Positions 1-5,539 of a DNA stretch of 5,539 bases are shown here, piece after piece. The DNA is from an uncultured Bacteroidales bacterium (lineage in GTDB: Bacteria > Bacteroidota > Bacteroidia > Bacteroidales > Bacteroidaceae). The first letter of the stretch is position 1; each line of letters starts with the position of its first letter. The notes under the pieces are model-generated. The model was not told the DNA's origin, ran no database searches, and saw only the letters and a program-made list of their open reading frames with translations. A program made the translations under genes and the position numbers. The stretch spans positions 1-5,539 of the forward strand of contig CAMBWV010000088.1 in assembly GCA_945871755.1 (NCBI GenBank). The letters are read 5' to 3'.

Positions 1-18
1 ATTACAACAAACCTTTCA

Positions 19-1524
19 ATGGAACAATTCGAACTGATTGCCAAAACCTTCCAGGGCCTTGAGGAGGTCCTGGCACAGGAACTTACCGAACTCGGTGCCG
101 ACGAAATTCAGATTGGACGACGCATGGTTTCCTTCACTGGTAACAAGGAAATGATGTATCGCGCCAACTTCTGCCTGCGTACCGCTGTGCGTATTCTCAA
201 ACCTATCAAGCACTTCACAGCCTCCGATGCCAACGACGTTTACACTGCCGTACGCGCCATTGATTGGTCACAGTATCTCGACCTCAACACGACCTTTGCC
301 GTGGACTCCGTGGTTTATTCCACAGAGTTCCGCCACTCGAAATTCGTAGCCTACAAGGTGAAGGACGCCATCGTAGATTATTTCCGCGAAACGACGGGCG
401 AGCGTCCCAACATCCGCATCAGCAAGCCCGACATCCAACTCAATATCCACATTGCCGAAGACCAGTGCACCCTCTCCCTCGACTCGTCGGGCGAGAGCCT
501 CCACCTGCGCGGCTATCGCACAGGCCAGGGCGAAGCACCTATCAACGAGGTGCTGGCTGCGGGCCTTATCAAACTCACGGGCTGGCAATGCGACACGGAT
601 TTCATTGACCCCTTCTGCGGCTCGGGCACTATCCTCGTCGAGGCCGCACTGATGGCGCGCAATATCTATCCTGGCGTGTTCCGCAAGCACTTCGGTTTTG
701 AAAGATGGAAAGACTTTGACGCCGACCTCCTCGAAAGCATCTACAACGACGACAGCGAGGAGCGCGAATTTGCCCACCATATCTATGGCTACGACCTTAA
801 CCTGCGCGCCGTTGAGATAGCCCGCGACAATGCCAAGAGTGCTGGCGTGAGCGACATCGTCAGCGTGGAGCAGCGCGACATTGCTAATTTCGTCAAGCCC
901 GCCGAGAAAGCGCTCATGGTGACGAACCCGCCCTACGGCGAGCGCATTACGTCGCCCGACCTGCTCGGCCTGTACCGCACCTTCGGACGTGTGCTCAAGC
1001 ACGACTTCACGGGCGGCGAGGCATGGGTCATCAGTTACAAGGAAGAGTGCTTCGCCAACATGGGCCTCAAACCTAGTTTCAAGGTGCCCCTCTTCAACGG
1101 CTCGCTCGACTGCGAATTTCGCAAATACCAGCTTTTCGACGGCAAACTCGATGCCTTCCGTGCCGCTGGTGGCGACGTCAAGACCAACGAAGAACGCCGC
1201 CGCATGGCCGAAACGGGCCGATTCAAGAAGCACCGCGACGAGTTCAAGGGCCGCACAACCGATGGCGATACGCAGGAGCGCGAGAAACCCGACTTCACCG
1301 CCCTTGACGAGGAACAGATACAGGCTTACAAGATTTTGCGCCGCAAGCATTCCGAGTTTGAACTCCGCAACGGGCGCAGCGAAAAGCGCAACGGTCGCAA
1401 CGAACAGCGAGGCGAACGCGGCGATCGCCGCAAGGGCCGTCCGAATCGCGACGAGAAATCCTTCAAAGGGGGTCGCACGGGCCGCTACGACCGCAACCGC
1501 CGCAACGACCACCGCGACGATTAG
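19..1524 (+). CDS. rlmL: THUMP-domain 23S rRNA guanine-N2 methyltransferase, RlmL-like, with basic C-terminal tail
   Basis: This is a class I SAM-dependent RNA methyltransferase of the COG0116/RlmL family (501 aa). The E. coli N-terminal counterpart makes m2G2445 in 23S rRNA; the same target here is inferred. Residues about 1-60 form the N-terminal ferredoxin-like part and about 60-155 the THUMP RNA-binding domain. The family signature LHLRGYR is at 161-167. The Rossmann methyltransferase follows: SAM-binding motif I DPFCGSGT (197-204), an acidic residue after the second strand (D259 in GYDLN) and catalytic motif IV NPPYGER (303-309). A late NGSLDC motif (360-365) also matches RlmL. E. coli RlmL is about 700 aa because RlmK (m7G2069) is fused at its C-terminus; that half is absent. 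Instead, about 385-501 is a charged tail, very Arg/Gly/Asn-rich from 450 on. The ATG at 19 is preceded by an A/C-rich leader without a Shine-Dalgarno motif. The peptidase gene follows after 27 bp, suggesting co-transcription. The family call is firm; the exact target base is less so. Confidence 0.93.
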   Translation: MEQFELIAKTFQGLEEVLAQELTELGADEIQIGRRMVSFTGNKEMMYRANFCLRTAVRILKPIKHFTASDANDVYTAVRAIDWSQYLDLNTTFAVDSVVYSTEFRHSKFVAYKVKDAIVDYFRETTGERPNIRISKPDIQLNIHIAEDQCTLSLDSSGESLHLRGYRTGQGEAPINEVLAAGLIKLTGWQCDTDFIDPFCGSGTILVEAALMARNIYPGVFRKHFGFERWKDFDADLLESIYNDDSEEREFAHHIYGYDLNLRAVEIARDNAKSAGVSDIVSVEQRDIANFVKPAEKALMVTNPPYGERITSPDLLGLYRTFGRVLKHDFTGGEAWVISYKEECFANMGLKPSFKVPLFNGSLDCEFRKYQLFDGKLDAFRAAGGDVKTNEERRRMAETGRFKKHRDEFKGRTTDGDTQEREKPDFTALDEEQIQAYKILRRKHSEFELRNGRSEKRNGRNEQRGERGDRRKGRPNRDEKSFKGGRTGRYDRNRRNDHRDD

Positions 1525-1551
1525 TATTCTACCAAACAATCAGACTTCAAT

Positions 1552-1620
1552 ATGCACAATATTCGCAAACAAGTAGCCCTCGCGTGGCTGCTCCTCCTCA
1601 TCGCCTTCCCCGCTATGGCA
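1552..1620 (+). other. Signal peptide of the DPP IV-like peptidase
   Basis: Residues 1-23 show the three parts of a Sec signal: a short basic n-region (His2, Arg5, Lys6), a hydrophobic core rich in Leu, Ala and Ile (about 8-19), and a c-region ending Ala-Met-Ala before Gln24. The -3/-1 alanines fit signal peptidase I. No lipobox cysteine is present, so this is not a lipoprotein signal. The mature enzyme should start at Gln24 and act outside the cytoplasm. Confidence 0.85.
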
Positions 1621-3723
1621 CAGCAAAAATCCTTCACGCTCGACGATTTGATGTGGGGCGGCAAGAATTATTGGAACATCATGCCCCGCTCCACCTTCAC
1701 GGCTTGGTGGGGCGACCGCCTGGTCAAGACAACCGTGGATGACGCCGTCCTCCTCTACAACGAGCAGGGACGCAGCGTCAAGGATGGCTCATTGCTGACC
1801 ACGAAGGACGTCAACGCGGCCATCGATACCCAGAAGTATGGCCAGGTGCGCAACCTTGCGTATGCCTCCTTCCCCGAATCCGACCGCCATGTGGCCGCCC
1901 TCGCCACCGACAAGGGTACCATTTATTATAATTGGCAAAGCAAGCAGGTGGAATGGTTCAAAGCCAGCATCCACGAGGCCCAAGCCGAAAAGCAAAGTCC
2001 GCTGACCAAGCGCGTGGCCTACGTCAAGGGCTGGAATCTCTACGTCCGCGACGCGCAGGGCAACGACCAGCAGGTCACGAAAGACGGCAGCCGCGAACTG
2101 CAATACGGCATGAGCGTTCACCGCGACGAGTTTGGCATCCACGAGGGCCTCTTCTGGAGTCCGAAGGGCAACCTCTTGGCTTTCTATCGCATGGACCAGA
2201 CGATGGTGACGGACTTCCCGCTCATCGACATCGACAACCGCGTGGCGCAGCTTGCTCCCGAAAAGTACCCCATGGCAGGTATGACCAGCCACAAGGTAAC
2301 TGTGGGCGTCTATGACCCTGCCACGCAAAAAACGCTCTATCTCCAGGCGGGCGACCCCACCGATCGTTACTTCACCAACATAGCCTGGAGTCCCGATGAG
2401 AAGACTATCTATATGTTTGAACTGCCCCGCACGCAGGACAAGGCCGAGCTGGTGGCCTACGACGCACAGAGCGGCAAGCGCCTCGGCGTGCTCTACACCG
2501 AAACCAACGCGCGCTACGTGGAGCCCATGACTCCCATCGTCTTCCTGCCTTGGGACAGCAAGCAGTTCGTCATGCAGAGCCGCCGCGACGGCTACAACCA
2601 CCTCTACCTCTTCAACCGCGAGGGCAAAGAACTCAAGCAGTTGACGAAGGGTCAGTTTGAAGTGATCGAAATGCTTGGTTTCAATACCAAGGACAAGACC
2701 ATTATCTTCCAGGCCAACGCTGAGAAACCCGTTTGCCACAACCTCTACAGCGTCAACGTAAAGACGGGCAAGCGCACCCTCCTCGACAACGGTCGCGGTG
2801 TGCACAACGCCACGCTCTCTGCGGGCGGCCGCTACTTGGCAGACTCTTGGAGCGAGCCGACCATGTATCGCCAGCAGGATTATCTCTCCACCACGACGGG
2901 CAAGGTGCAACCCATTGCGCCTGCCATCGCCACTCCATGGCCCGATTACAAGGTGCCGACCATCGAAAGTGGCACTGTGAAGGCGGCCGATGGCGTGACC
3001 GACCTCTACTATCGCCTGGTAAAGCCCGTGGACTTCGACCCCAACAAGAAATATCCCACGGTGGTGTATGTTTATGGCGGTCCCCACGCCCACAATGTGC
3101 AGGAGAGCTTCAACTATTGGGCACGCCCGTGGGAAATCTATATGGCCCAGCGCGGCTATGTGCTTTTCGTGGTCGATAATCGCGGTTCACAGTATCGCGG
3201 TTTCGACTTTGAAAGTTGCACGCATCGCCACCTCGGCGACGTTGAAATGGCCGACCAGATGGCGGGTGTGGCCTTCCTGAAAACCCTTCCCTATGTGGAT
3301 GCCGACCGCATCGGTGTGCACGGCTGGAGCTTCGGCGGATTTATGACGACGAACCTCATCTGCTCCTATCCCGAAACGTTCAAGGTGGGCGTGGCAGGCG
3401 GTCCTGTCATCGATTGGAAGTACTACGAGGTGATGTACGGCGAGCGCTATATGGATACGCCCGAGGAAAACCCCGAAGGCTATGCCTCCAGCAGTTTGCT
3501 GGGCAAGGCCAAGAATCTGCGCGGCCGTCTGCAAATCATTGTCGGCCTCAACGACCCCACCTGTGTGCTTCAGCATTCGCTGGCCTTCCTTCGCGCTTGC
3601 GAGGATGCAGGCACGCAGCCCGACTACTTCGTTTATCCGGGCCAGGGTCACAACATGATGGGCCCCGACATGGTCCATCTGCACGAGCGCATCACCCGCT
3701 ATTTTGACGACTATCTGAAATAA
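1552..3723 (+). CDS. Secreted S9 family peptidase, dipeptidyl peptidase IV-like
   Basis: This is a serine exopeptidase of the prolyl oligopeptidase clan (S9B, DPP IV-like; 723 aa, close to the roughly 720 aa of bacterial DPP IV). It is expected to release N-terminal X-Pro or X-Ala dipeptides from peptides in the periplasm or at the cell surface. Residues 1-23 are a classic signal peptide ending AMA before Gln24. About 60-480 is the eight-bladed beta-propeller (DPPIV_N); about 505-723 is the alpha/beta-hydrolase domain. Visible catalytic features are nucleophile Ser593 in GWSFGG (591-596), Asp668 in GLNDPT, His700 in GQGHN, oxyanion Tyr508 in YGGP, and the substrate-pocket tyrosines Tyr625 and Tyr629 in [11 protein letters not shown]. 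By hand alignment to human DPP4, the double-Glu motif that anchors the substrate amino terminus reads R191-D192 (within HRDEF). The residue after the catalytic Asp is Pro, and the usual Asn (human N710) is Thr670. It may therefore belong to a DPP IV-like subfamily with altered specificity. It follows the methyltransferase gene by 27 bp and is closed by a strong terminator. Confidence 0.93.
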   Translation: MHNIRKQVALAWLLLLIAFPAMAQQKSFTLDDLMWGGKNYWNIMPRSTFTAWWGDRLVKTTVDDAVLLYNEQGRSVKDGSLLTTKDVNAAIDTQKYGQVRNLAYASFPESDRHVAALATDKGTIYYNWQSKQVEWFKASIHEAQAEKQSPLTKRVAYVKGWNLYVRDAQGNDQQVTKDGSRELQYGMSVHRDEFGIHEGLFWSPKGNLLAFYRMDQTMVTDFPLIDIDNRVAQLAPEKYPMAGMTSHKVTVGVYDPATQKTLYLQAGDPTDRYFTNIAWSPDEKTIYMFELPRTQDKAELVAYDAQSGKRLGVLYTETNARYVEPMTPIVFLPWDSKQFVMQSRRDGYNHLYLFNREGKELKQLTKGQFEVIEMLGFNTKDKTIIFQANAEKPVCHNLYSVNVKTGKRTLLDNGRGVHNATLSAGGRYLADSWSEPTMYRQQDYLSTTTGKVQPIAPAIATPWPDYKVPTIESGTVKAADGVTDLYYRLVKPVDFDPNKKYPTVVYVYGGPHAHNVQESFNYWARPWEIYMAQRGYVLFVVDNRGSQYRGFDFESCTHRHLGDVEMADQMAGVAFLKTLPYVDADRIGVHGWSFGGFMTTNLICSYPETFKVGVAGGPVIDWKYYEVMYGERYMDTPEENPEGYASSSLLGKAKNLRGRLQIIVGLNDPTCVLQHSLAFLRACEDAGTQPDYFVYPGQGHNMMGPDMVHLHERITRYFDDYLK

Positions 3724-3733
3724 TATCATCAGG

Positions 3734-3795
3734 ACGGCCCAGCAGCCTGCGCACCTCCTTTACGCGCAAGCCGCTGGGCCGTTGTTTTCTGTTTC
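3734..3795 (+). terminator. Intrinsic (Rho-independent) terminator after the peptidase gene
   Basis: A long GC-rich hairpin starts 10 bp after the peptidase stop codon. The outer stem is a perfect 10 bp (ACGGCCCAGC at 3734-3743 with GCTGGGCCGT at 3773-3782). It continues, after single mismatches, through two more pairs (3745-3746 with 3770-3771) and a perfect 5-bp inner stem (TGCGC 3748-3752 with GCGCA 3764-3768), giving 17 pairs in 19 positions. The loop is 11 nt (3753-3763). The downstream strand runs into a T-rich stretch, TTGTTTTCTGTTT (3782-3794). The opposite strand lacks a comparable T-tract, so it should act on + strand transcription only. Confidence 0.9.
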
Positions 3796-3811
3796 CAAAC
3801 CCTATCACACC

Positions 3812-4186
3812 ATGAAAACTCCCATTGCTACTACTCAGGCTCCCGCAGCCATCGGTCCCTACAGCCAAGCCATCGAAGCAGGTGGCCTCGTCTTCGTTTC
3901 GGGTCAGTTGCCCATCAACCCCGCCACGGGCGAATTTGCCCAGGGCGGCATCAAGGAACTCACCCGCCAGTCCCTCGAAAACATGAAGGCCATCCTTGCC
4001 ACCGCAGGTCGCACCCTCGACAATGTGGTCAAGACCACCGTCTTCCTGGCCGATATGGCCGACTTCGCCGAAATGAACGAGGTCTATGCCGAATACTTCC
4101 AGGCACCCTTCCCCGCCCGCTCGGCCGTTGCCGTCAAGACCCTGCCGAAGGGGGCGCGCGTAGAGATTGAGTGCATCGCCTGCTAA
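3812..4186 (+). CDS. ridA: RidA family reactive enamine/imine deaminase
   Basis: This is a small cytoplasmic protein of the RidA/YjgF/YER057c family (124 aa; E. coli RidA has 128). RidA hydrolyses the unstable 2-aminoacrylate-type enamine/imine intermediates released by PLP-dependent dehydratases such as threonine dehydratase, protecting other PLP enzymes. The family forms trimers with active sites between subunits. Residues equivalent to the functional ones are present by hand alignment with E. coli RidA: Tyr17 in GPYSQ, Ser30 in VSGQ, Arg103 in PARS (E. coli Arg105) and Glu118 in RVEIE (E. coli Glu120). The position of E. coli Cys107 is Ala105. The ATG at 3812 is chosen because the protein then begins like other RidAs (MKTPIAT, then [10 protein letters not shown]). 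An upstream in-frame TTG at 3782 lies in the terminator stem and adds a non-conserved extension. murG starts 13 bp after the stop, which suggests one transcript. Confidence 0.95.
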   Translation: MKTPIATTQAPAAIGPYSQAIEAGGLVFVSGQLPINPATGEFAQGGIKELTRQSLENMKAILATAGRTLDNVVKTTVFLADMADFAEMNEVYAEYFQAPFPARSAVAVKTLPKGARVEIECIAC

Positions 4187-4199
4187 GAACCATCGCCCT

Positions 4200-5312
4200 A
4201 TGAATATCCGCGTTATCATCAGCGGAGGCGGCACGGGCGGACACATCTTCCCCGCCGTGAGTATTGCCAACGCCATCCGCGAAAAGCGACCCGACGCTGA
4301 AATCCTCTTTGTCGGTGCCGAGGGTCGCATGGAAATGCAGCGCGTGCCCGCTGCCGGTTACGAAATCAAGGGACTGCCCGTGGCAGGCTTCGACCGCAAA
4401 CACCTGTGGCGCAACGTGAGCGTGGTCATCAAGCTCCTGCGCAGCCGCATCAAGGCCCGCCGCATCATCAAGGCGTTTCGCCCGATGGTGGCTGTGGGCG
4501 TGGGCGGTTATGCCAGCGGTCCCACGCTTGACGTAGCAGGCAAGATGGGCATCCCCACCCTCCTACAGGAGCAGAATAGTTATGCGGGCGTGACCAACAA
4601 ACTCCTGGCCAAAAACGCCCGCCGCATCTGCGTGGCCTACGACGGCATGGAGCGCTTCTTCCCCGCCGACCGCATCCTCTTCACGGGCAATCCCGTACGC
4701 CAGAACCTGCTCCACATCGCCCTCTCGCGCCAAGAGGCGGCGCAGCAAATGGGCCTCGACCCCGCGAAGCGCACCGTGCTCATCGTGGGCGGCAGCCTCG
4801 GTGCCCGCTCCATGAACGAAAGCGTTCTCCAGCAGTTGGAACTCATCCGCCAGCAGAGTGATGTGCAGTTTGTTTGGCAAACGGGCAAGTACTACAGCGA
4901 AGCCATCGCCCAGCAACTCAGGGAGCGCACCTGTCCGCCCAATCTCCACGTGACGGACTTCATCAGCGACATGGCCGTGGCCTATGCCGCCGCCGACCTC
5001 GTGGTCAGCCGTGCAGGCGCAGGCAGCATCAGCGAGTTTTGCCTCCTCGGCAAGCCCGTCATCCTCGTGCCCTCGCCCAACGTGGCCGAGGACCATCAGA
5101 CGAAGAACGCTATGGCCCTCGTGCAGAAGGACGCTGCCCTCTACGTGCCCGATGCCGAAGCCCCCGAAAACCTCCTGCCTACAGCCATCAGCACCGTCAA
5201 GAACAACAAAAAGCTGCAAGCCCTCGCGCAAAACATCCTCCGCCTGGCTCGCCCCAATGCCGCCTCCGACATCGCCGACGAAGTGATTCGGCTGGCCGAG
5301 GGAGGGCGATAG
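4200..5312 (+). CDS. murG: UDP-N-acetylglucosamine:lipid I N-acetylglucosaminyltransferase MurG
   Basis: MurG transfers GlcNAc from UDP-GlcNAc to undecaprenyl-diphospho-MurNAc-pentapeptide (lipid I), making lipid II. It is a peripheral GT28-family (GT-B fold) enzyme on the inner face of the membrane and is normally essential. The length of 370 aa is typical. Glycine-rich loop 1, GGGTGGH (9-15), and loop 2, GVGGYASGP (100-108), lie in the N-terminal domain that binds lipid I. QEQN (123-126) and GNPVR (163-167) are further family motifs. The C-terminal domain has the third glycine loop, VGGSLGAR (196-203), and the UDP-GlcNAc-binding stretch SRAGAGSISE (270-279), whose Glu279 matches the uridine/ribose-contacting Glu, followed by EDHQTKNA (297-304). 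The ATG at 4200 is chosen because the first glycine loop then begins at residue 9, as usual. An in-frame TTG at 4167 overlaps ridA and adds 11 non-conserved residues. The stop is TAG. ridA lies 13 bp upstream, rather than the common partner ftsW, and murC does not follow directly. Confidence 0.97.
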   Translation: MNIRVIISGGGTGGHIFPAVSIANAIREKRPDAEILFVGAEGRMEMQRVPAAGYEIKGLPVAGFDRKHLWRNVSVVIKLLRSRIKARRIIKAFRPMVAVGVGGYASGPTLDVAGKMGIPTLLQEQNSYAGVTNKLLAKNARRICVAYDGMERFFPADRILFTGNPVRQNLLHIALSRQEAAQQMGLDPAKRTVLIVGGSLGARSMNESVLQQLELIRQQSDVQFVWQTGKYYSEAIAQQLRERTCPPNLHVTDFISDMAVAYAAADLVVSRAGAGSISEFCLLGKPVILVPSPNVAEDHQTKNAMALVQKDAALYVPDAEAPENLLPTAISTVKNNKKLQALAQNILRLARPNAASDIADEVIRLAEGGR

Positions 5313-5318
5313 CGCGGG

Positions 5319-5363
5319 AATTTCCGAAATTTCCGGATTTCCTGGATTTTCCGGATTTTCCGG
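5319..5363. repeat. Tandem 9-bp repeat, consensus ATTTTCCGG, about five copies
   Basis: Starting 6 bp after the murG stop, five units are in direct succession: AATTTCCG (5319-5326), AAATTTCCGG (5327-5336), ATTTCCTGG (5337-5345), and two exact ATTTTCCGG units (5346-5354 and 5355-5363). Copies near murG are more diverged than the distal ones. The array contains overlapping TCCGGA and TTCCGGAA palindromes. It runs directly into the next, 18-bp repeat array. No function is evident. Confidence 0.85.
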
Positions 5364-5416
5364 AAGAGCAAAGCCATCCGGACGAGCAAAGCCGTCTGGA
5401 CGAGCAAAGCCGTCCG
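5361..5416. repeat. Three tandem 18-bp repeats, each able to form a hairpin with loop AGCAAAGC
   Basis: The units are CGGAAGAGCAAAGCCATC (5361-5378), CGGACGAGCAAAGCCGTC (5379-5396) and TGGACGAGCAAAGCCGTC (5397-5414), followed by a partial CGGA (5415-5418 reads CGGA). Each unit plus the next two bases folds into a 6-position stem around an identical 8-nt loop, AGCAAAGC (loops 5367-5374, 5385-5392, 5403-5410). Stems 2 and 3 are fully paired when one terminal or near-terminal G-U pair is allowed in each. Stem 1 has one A-A mismatch (5365 with 5376), which is a C-G pair in the other copies. Neighbouring stems share two bases at the junctions, so not all can be fully formed at once. Confidence 0.85.
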
Positions 5417-5417
5417 G

Positions 5418-5457
5418 AAATCCCGATTCCCCGCAAAGGAAAATCCCGATTCCCCGC
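5418..5457. repeat. Direct repeat of AAATCCCGATTCCCCGC, period 23 bp
   Basis: Two exact 17-bp copies (5418-5434 and 5441-5457) are separated by AAAGGA. The first copy, with the two C/G bases before it, gives CCGGAAAT (5414-5421), which is the exact reverse complement of ATTTCCGG at 5329-5336. GGAAAATCC (5438-5446) is the exact reverse complement of GGATTTTCC in the 9-bp array (5344-5352 and 5353-5361). The repeat zone can thus fold back on itself in several registers, enclosing the three small hairpins. Confidence 0.8.
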
Positions 5458-5492
5458 CTGCCTCGTAATATAACACCTGCCAGACCCCGTCT

Positions 5493-5511
5493 GCTGCAAA
5501 TCGCTGCAAAT
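5493..5511. repeat. Short direct repeat GCTGCAAAT, two copies
   Basis: Exact 9-bp copies lie at 5493-5501 and 5503-5511, so the period is 10 bp, about one helical turn. They sit between a weak 5-bp hairpin (CAGAC 5481-5485 with GTCTG 5489-5493) and the inverted repeat that follows. A repeated site one turn apart could suit a protein dimer, but with two short copies chance is also plausible. Confidence 0.6.
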
Positions 5512-5512
5512 T

Positions 5513-5530
5513 AACAGTTGATGAACTGTT
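5513..5530. repeat. Perfect inverted repeat AACAGTT-GATG-AACTGTT
   Basis: Two 7-bp arms (5513-5519 and 5524-5530) are exact reverse complements around a 4-bp spacer. It could be a dimeric regulator site, a small hairpin, or one end of a longer repeat cut by the window edge. No T-tract follows, so it does not look like a terminator. An ATG at 5521 inside it could open a reading frame (Met-Asn-Cys-Cys-Glu-Val) running off the window, but nothing supports it as a gene start. Confidence 0.6.
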
Positions 5531-5539
5531 GCGAAGTGT

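Noticed and set aside
268..1539. Long antisense open frame (423 aa) opposite the methyltransferase gene
   Set aside because: Its predicted start is a Val/Ala-rich stretch that is only the complement of the Arg/Asp-rich tail codons. The whole frame mirrors a gene with clear motifs, and no family is recognisable. Stop-free antisense frames are expected with this GC-biased codon use.
1789..3093. Long antisense open frame (434 aa) opposite the peptidase gene
   Set aside because: Low-complexity Val/Ala/His/Gly-rich product with no recognisable domain, fully covered by a well-supported + strand gene; a codon-bias shadow.
3782..3811. Earlier TTG start for ridA
   Set aside because: The TTG lies at the end of the terminator stem and in its T-tract, and adds ten residues not found in RidA proteins. 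ATG 3812 gives a normal N-terminus.
4167..4199. Earlier TTG start for murG overlapping ridA
   Set aside because: It adds eleven residues before the conserved MurG N-terminus; ATG 4200 places the first glycine loop at the usual position.
4563..5231. Antisense open frame (222 aa) opposite murG
   Set aside because: Complement of conserved MurG codons with no motif of its own.
5361..5457. Possible CRISPR array
   Set aside because: Units are 18-23 bp and directly adjacent, with no unique spacers of 25-40 bp and no cas genes nearby.
4874..5473. Out-of-frame + strand open frame ending in the repeat zone, with a Phe-Pro-Asp periodic peptide
   Set aside because: Most of it overlaps murG in another frame and looks random. 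The periodic end arises because the repeat units are multiples of 3 and contain no stop codon.
5481..5493. Hairpin CAGAC-CCC-GTCTG as murG terminator
   Set aside because: The stem is only 5 bp with a 3-nt loop, and no T-tract follows, so it is too weak to call.

Overview
The window looks like ordinary chromosomal DNA from a moderately GC-rich member of the Bacteroidales. A Prevotellaceae- or Muribaculaceae-like source is my best guess, judged from protein style only. Four complete genes lie on the + strand and fill about 93% of the sequence. None has a Shine-Dalgarno motif before its start; the leaders are A/C-rich, as is usual in Bacteroidetes. The proteins (a THUMP methyltransferase with an Arg/Gly-rich tail, a secreted S9 dipeptidyl peptidase IV-like enzyme, RidA, MurG) fit that phylum.

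Layout: (1) 19-1524, an RlmL-type 23S rRNA guanine-N2 methyltransferase that lacks the RlmK half of the E. coli protein and carries a basic, disordered tail instead. (2) 1552-3723, an exported S9B prolyl-dipeptidyl peptidase-like enzyme, 27 bp downstream and probably co-transcribed. (3) 3734-3795, a strong intrinsic terminator closing that unit. (4) 3812-4186, ridA. (5) 4200-5312, murG, 13 bp after ridA and presumably in the same transcript. (6) 5313-5539, a gene-free tail packed with short tandem and inverted repeats, including three tandem stem-loops that share one loop sequence.

The genes do not form one pathway. They cover ribosome modification, periplasmic peptide processing, detoxification of reactive enamine/imine metabolites, and the lipid II-forming step of peptidoglycan synthesis. 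murG sits apart from its usual division/cell-wall neighbours here. I found no mobile element, CRISPR array, tRNA, rRNA or obvious novel multi-gene system. The most unusual material is non-coding: the structured repeat tail after murG, and the terminator hairpin, whose loop carries an anti-Shine-Dalgarno-like sequence and which nearly abuts the ridA start.
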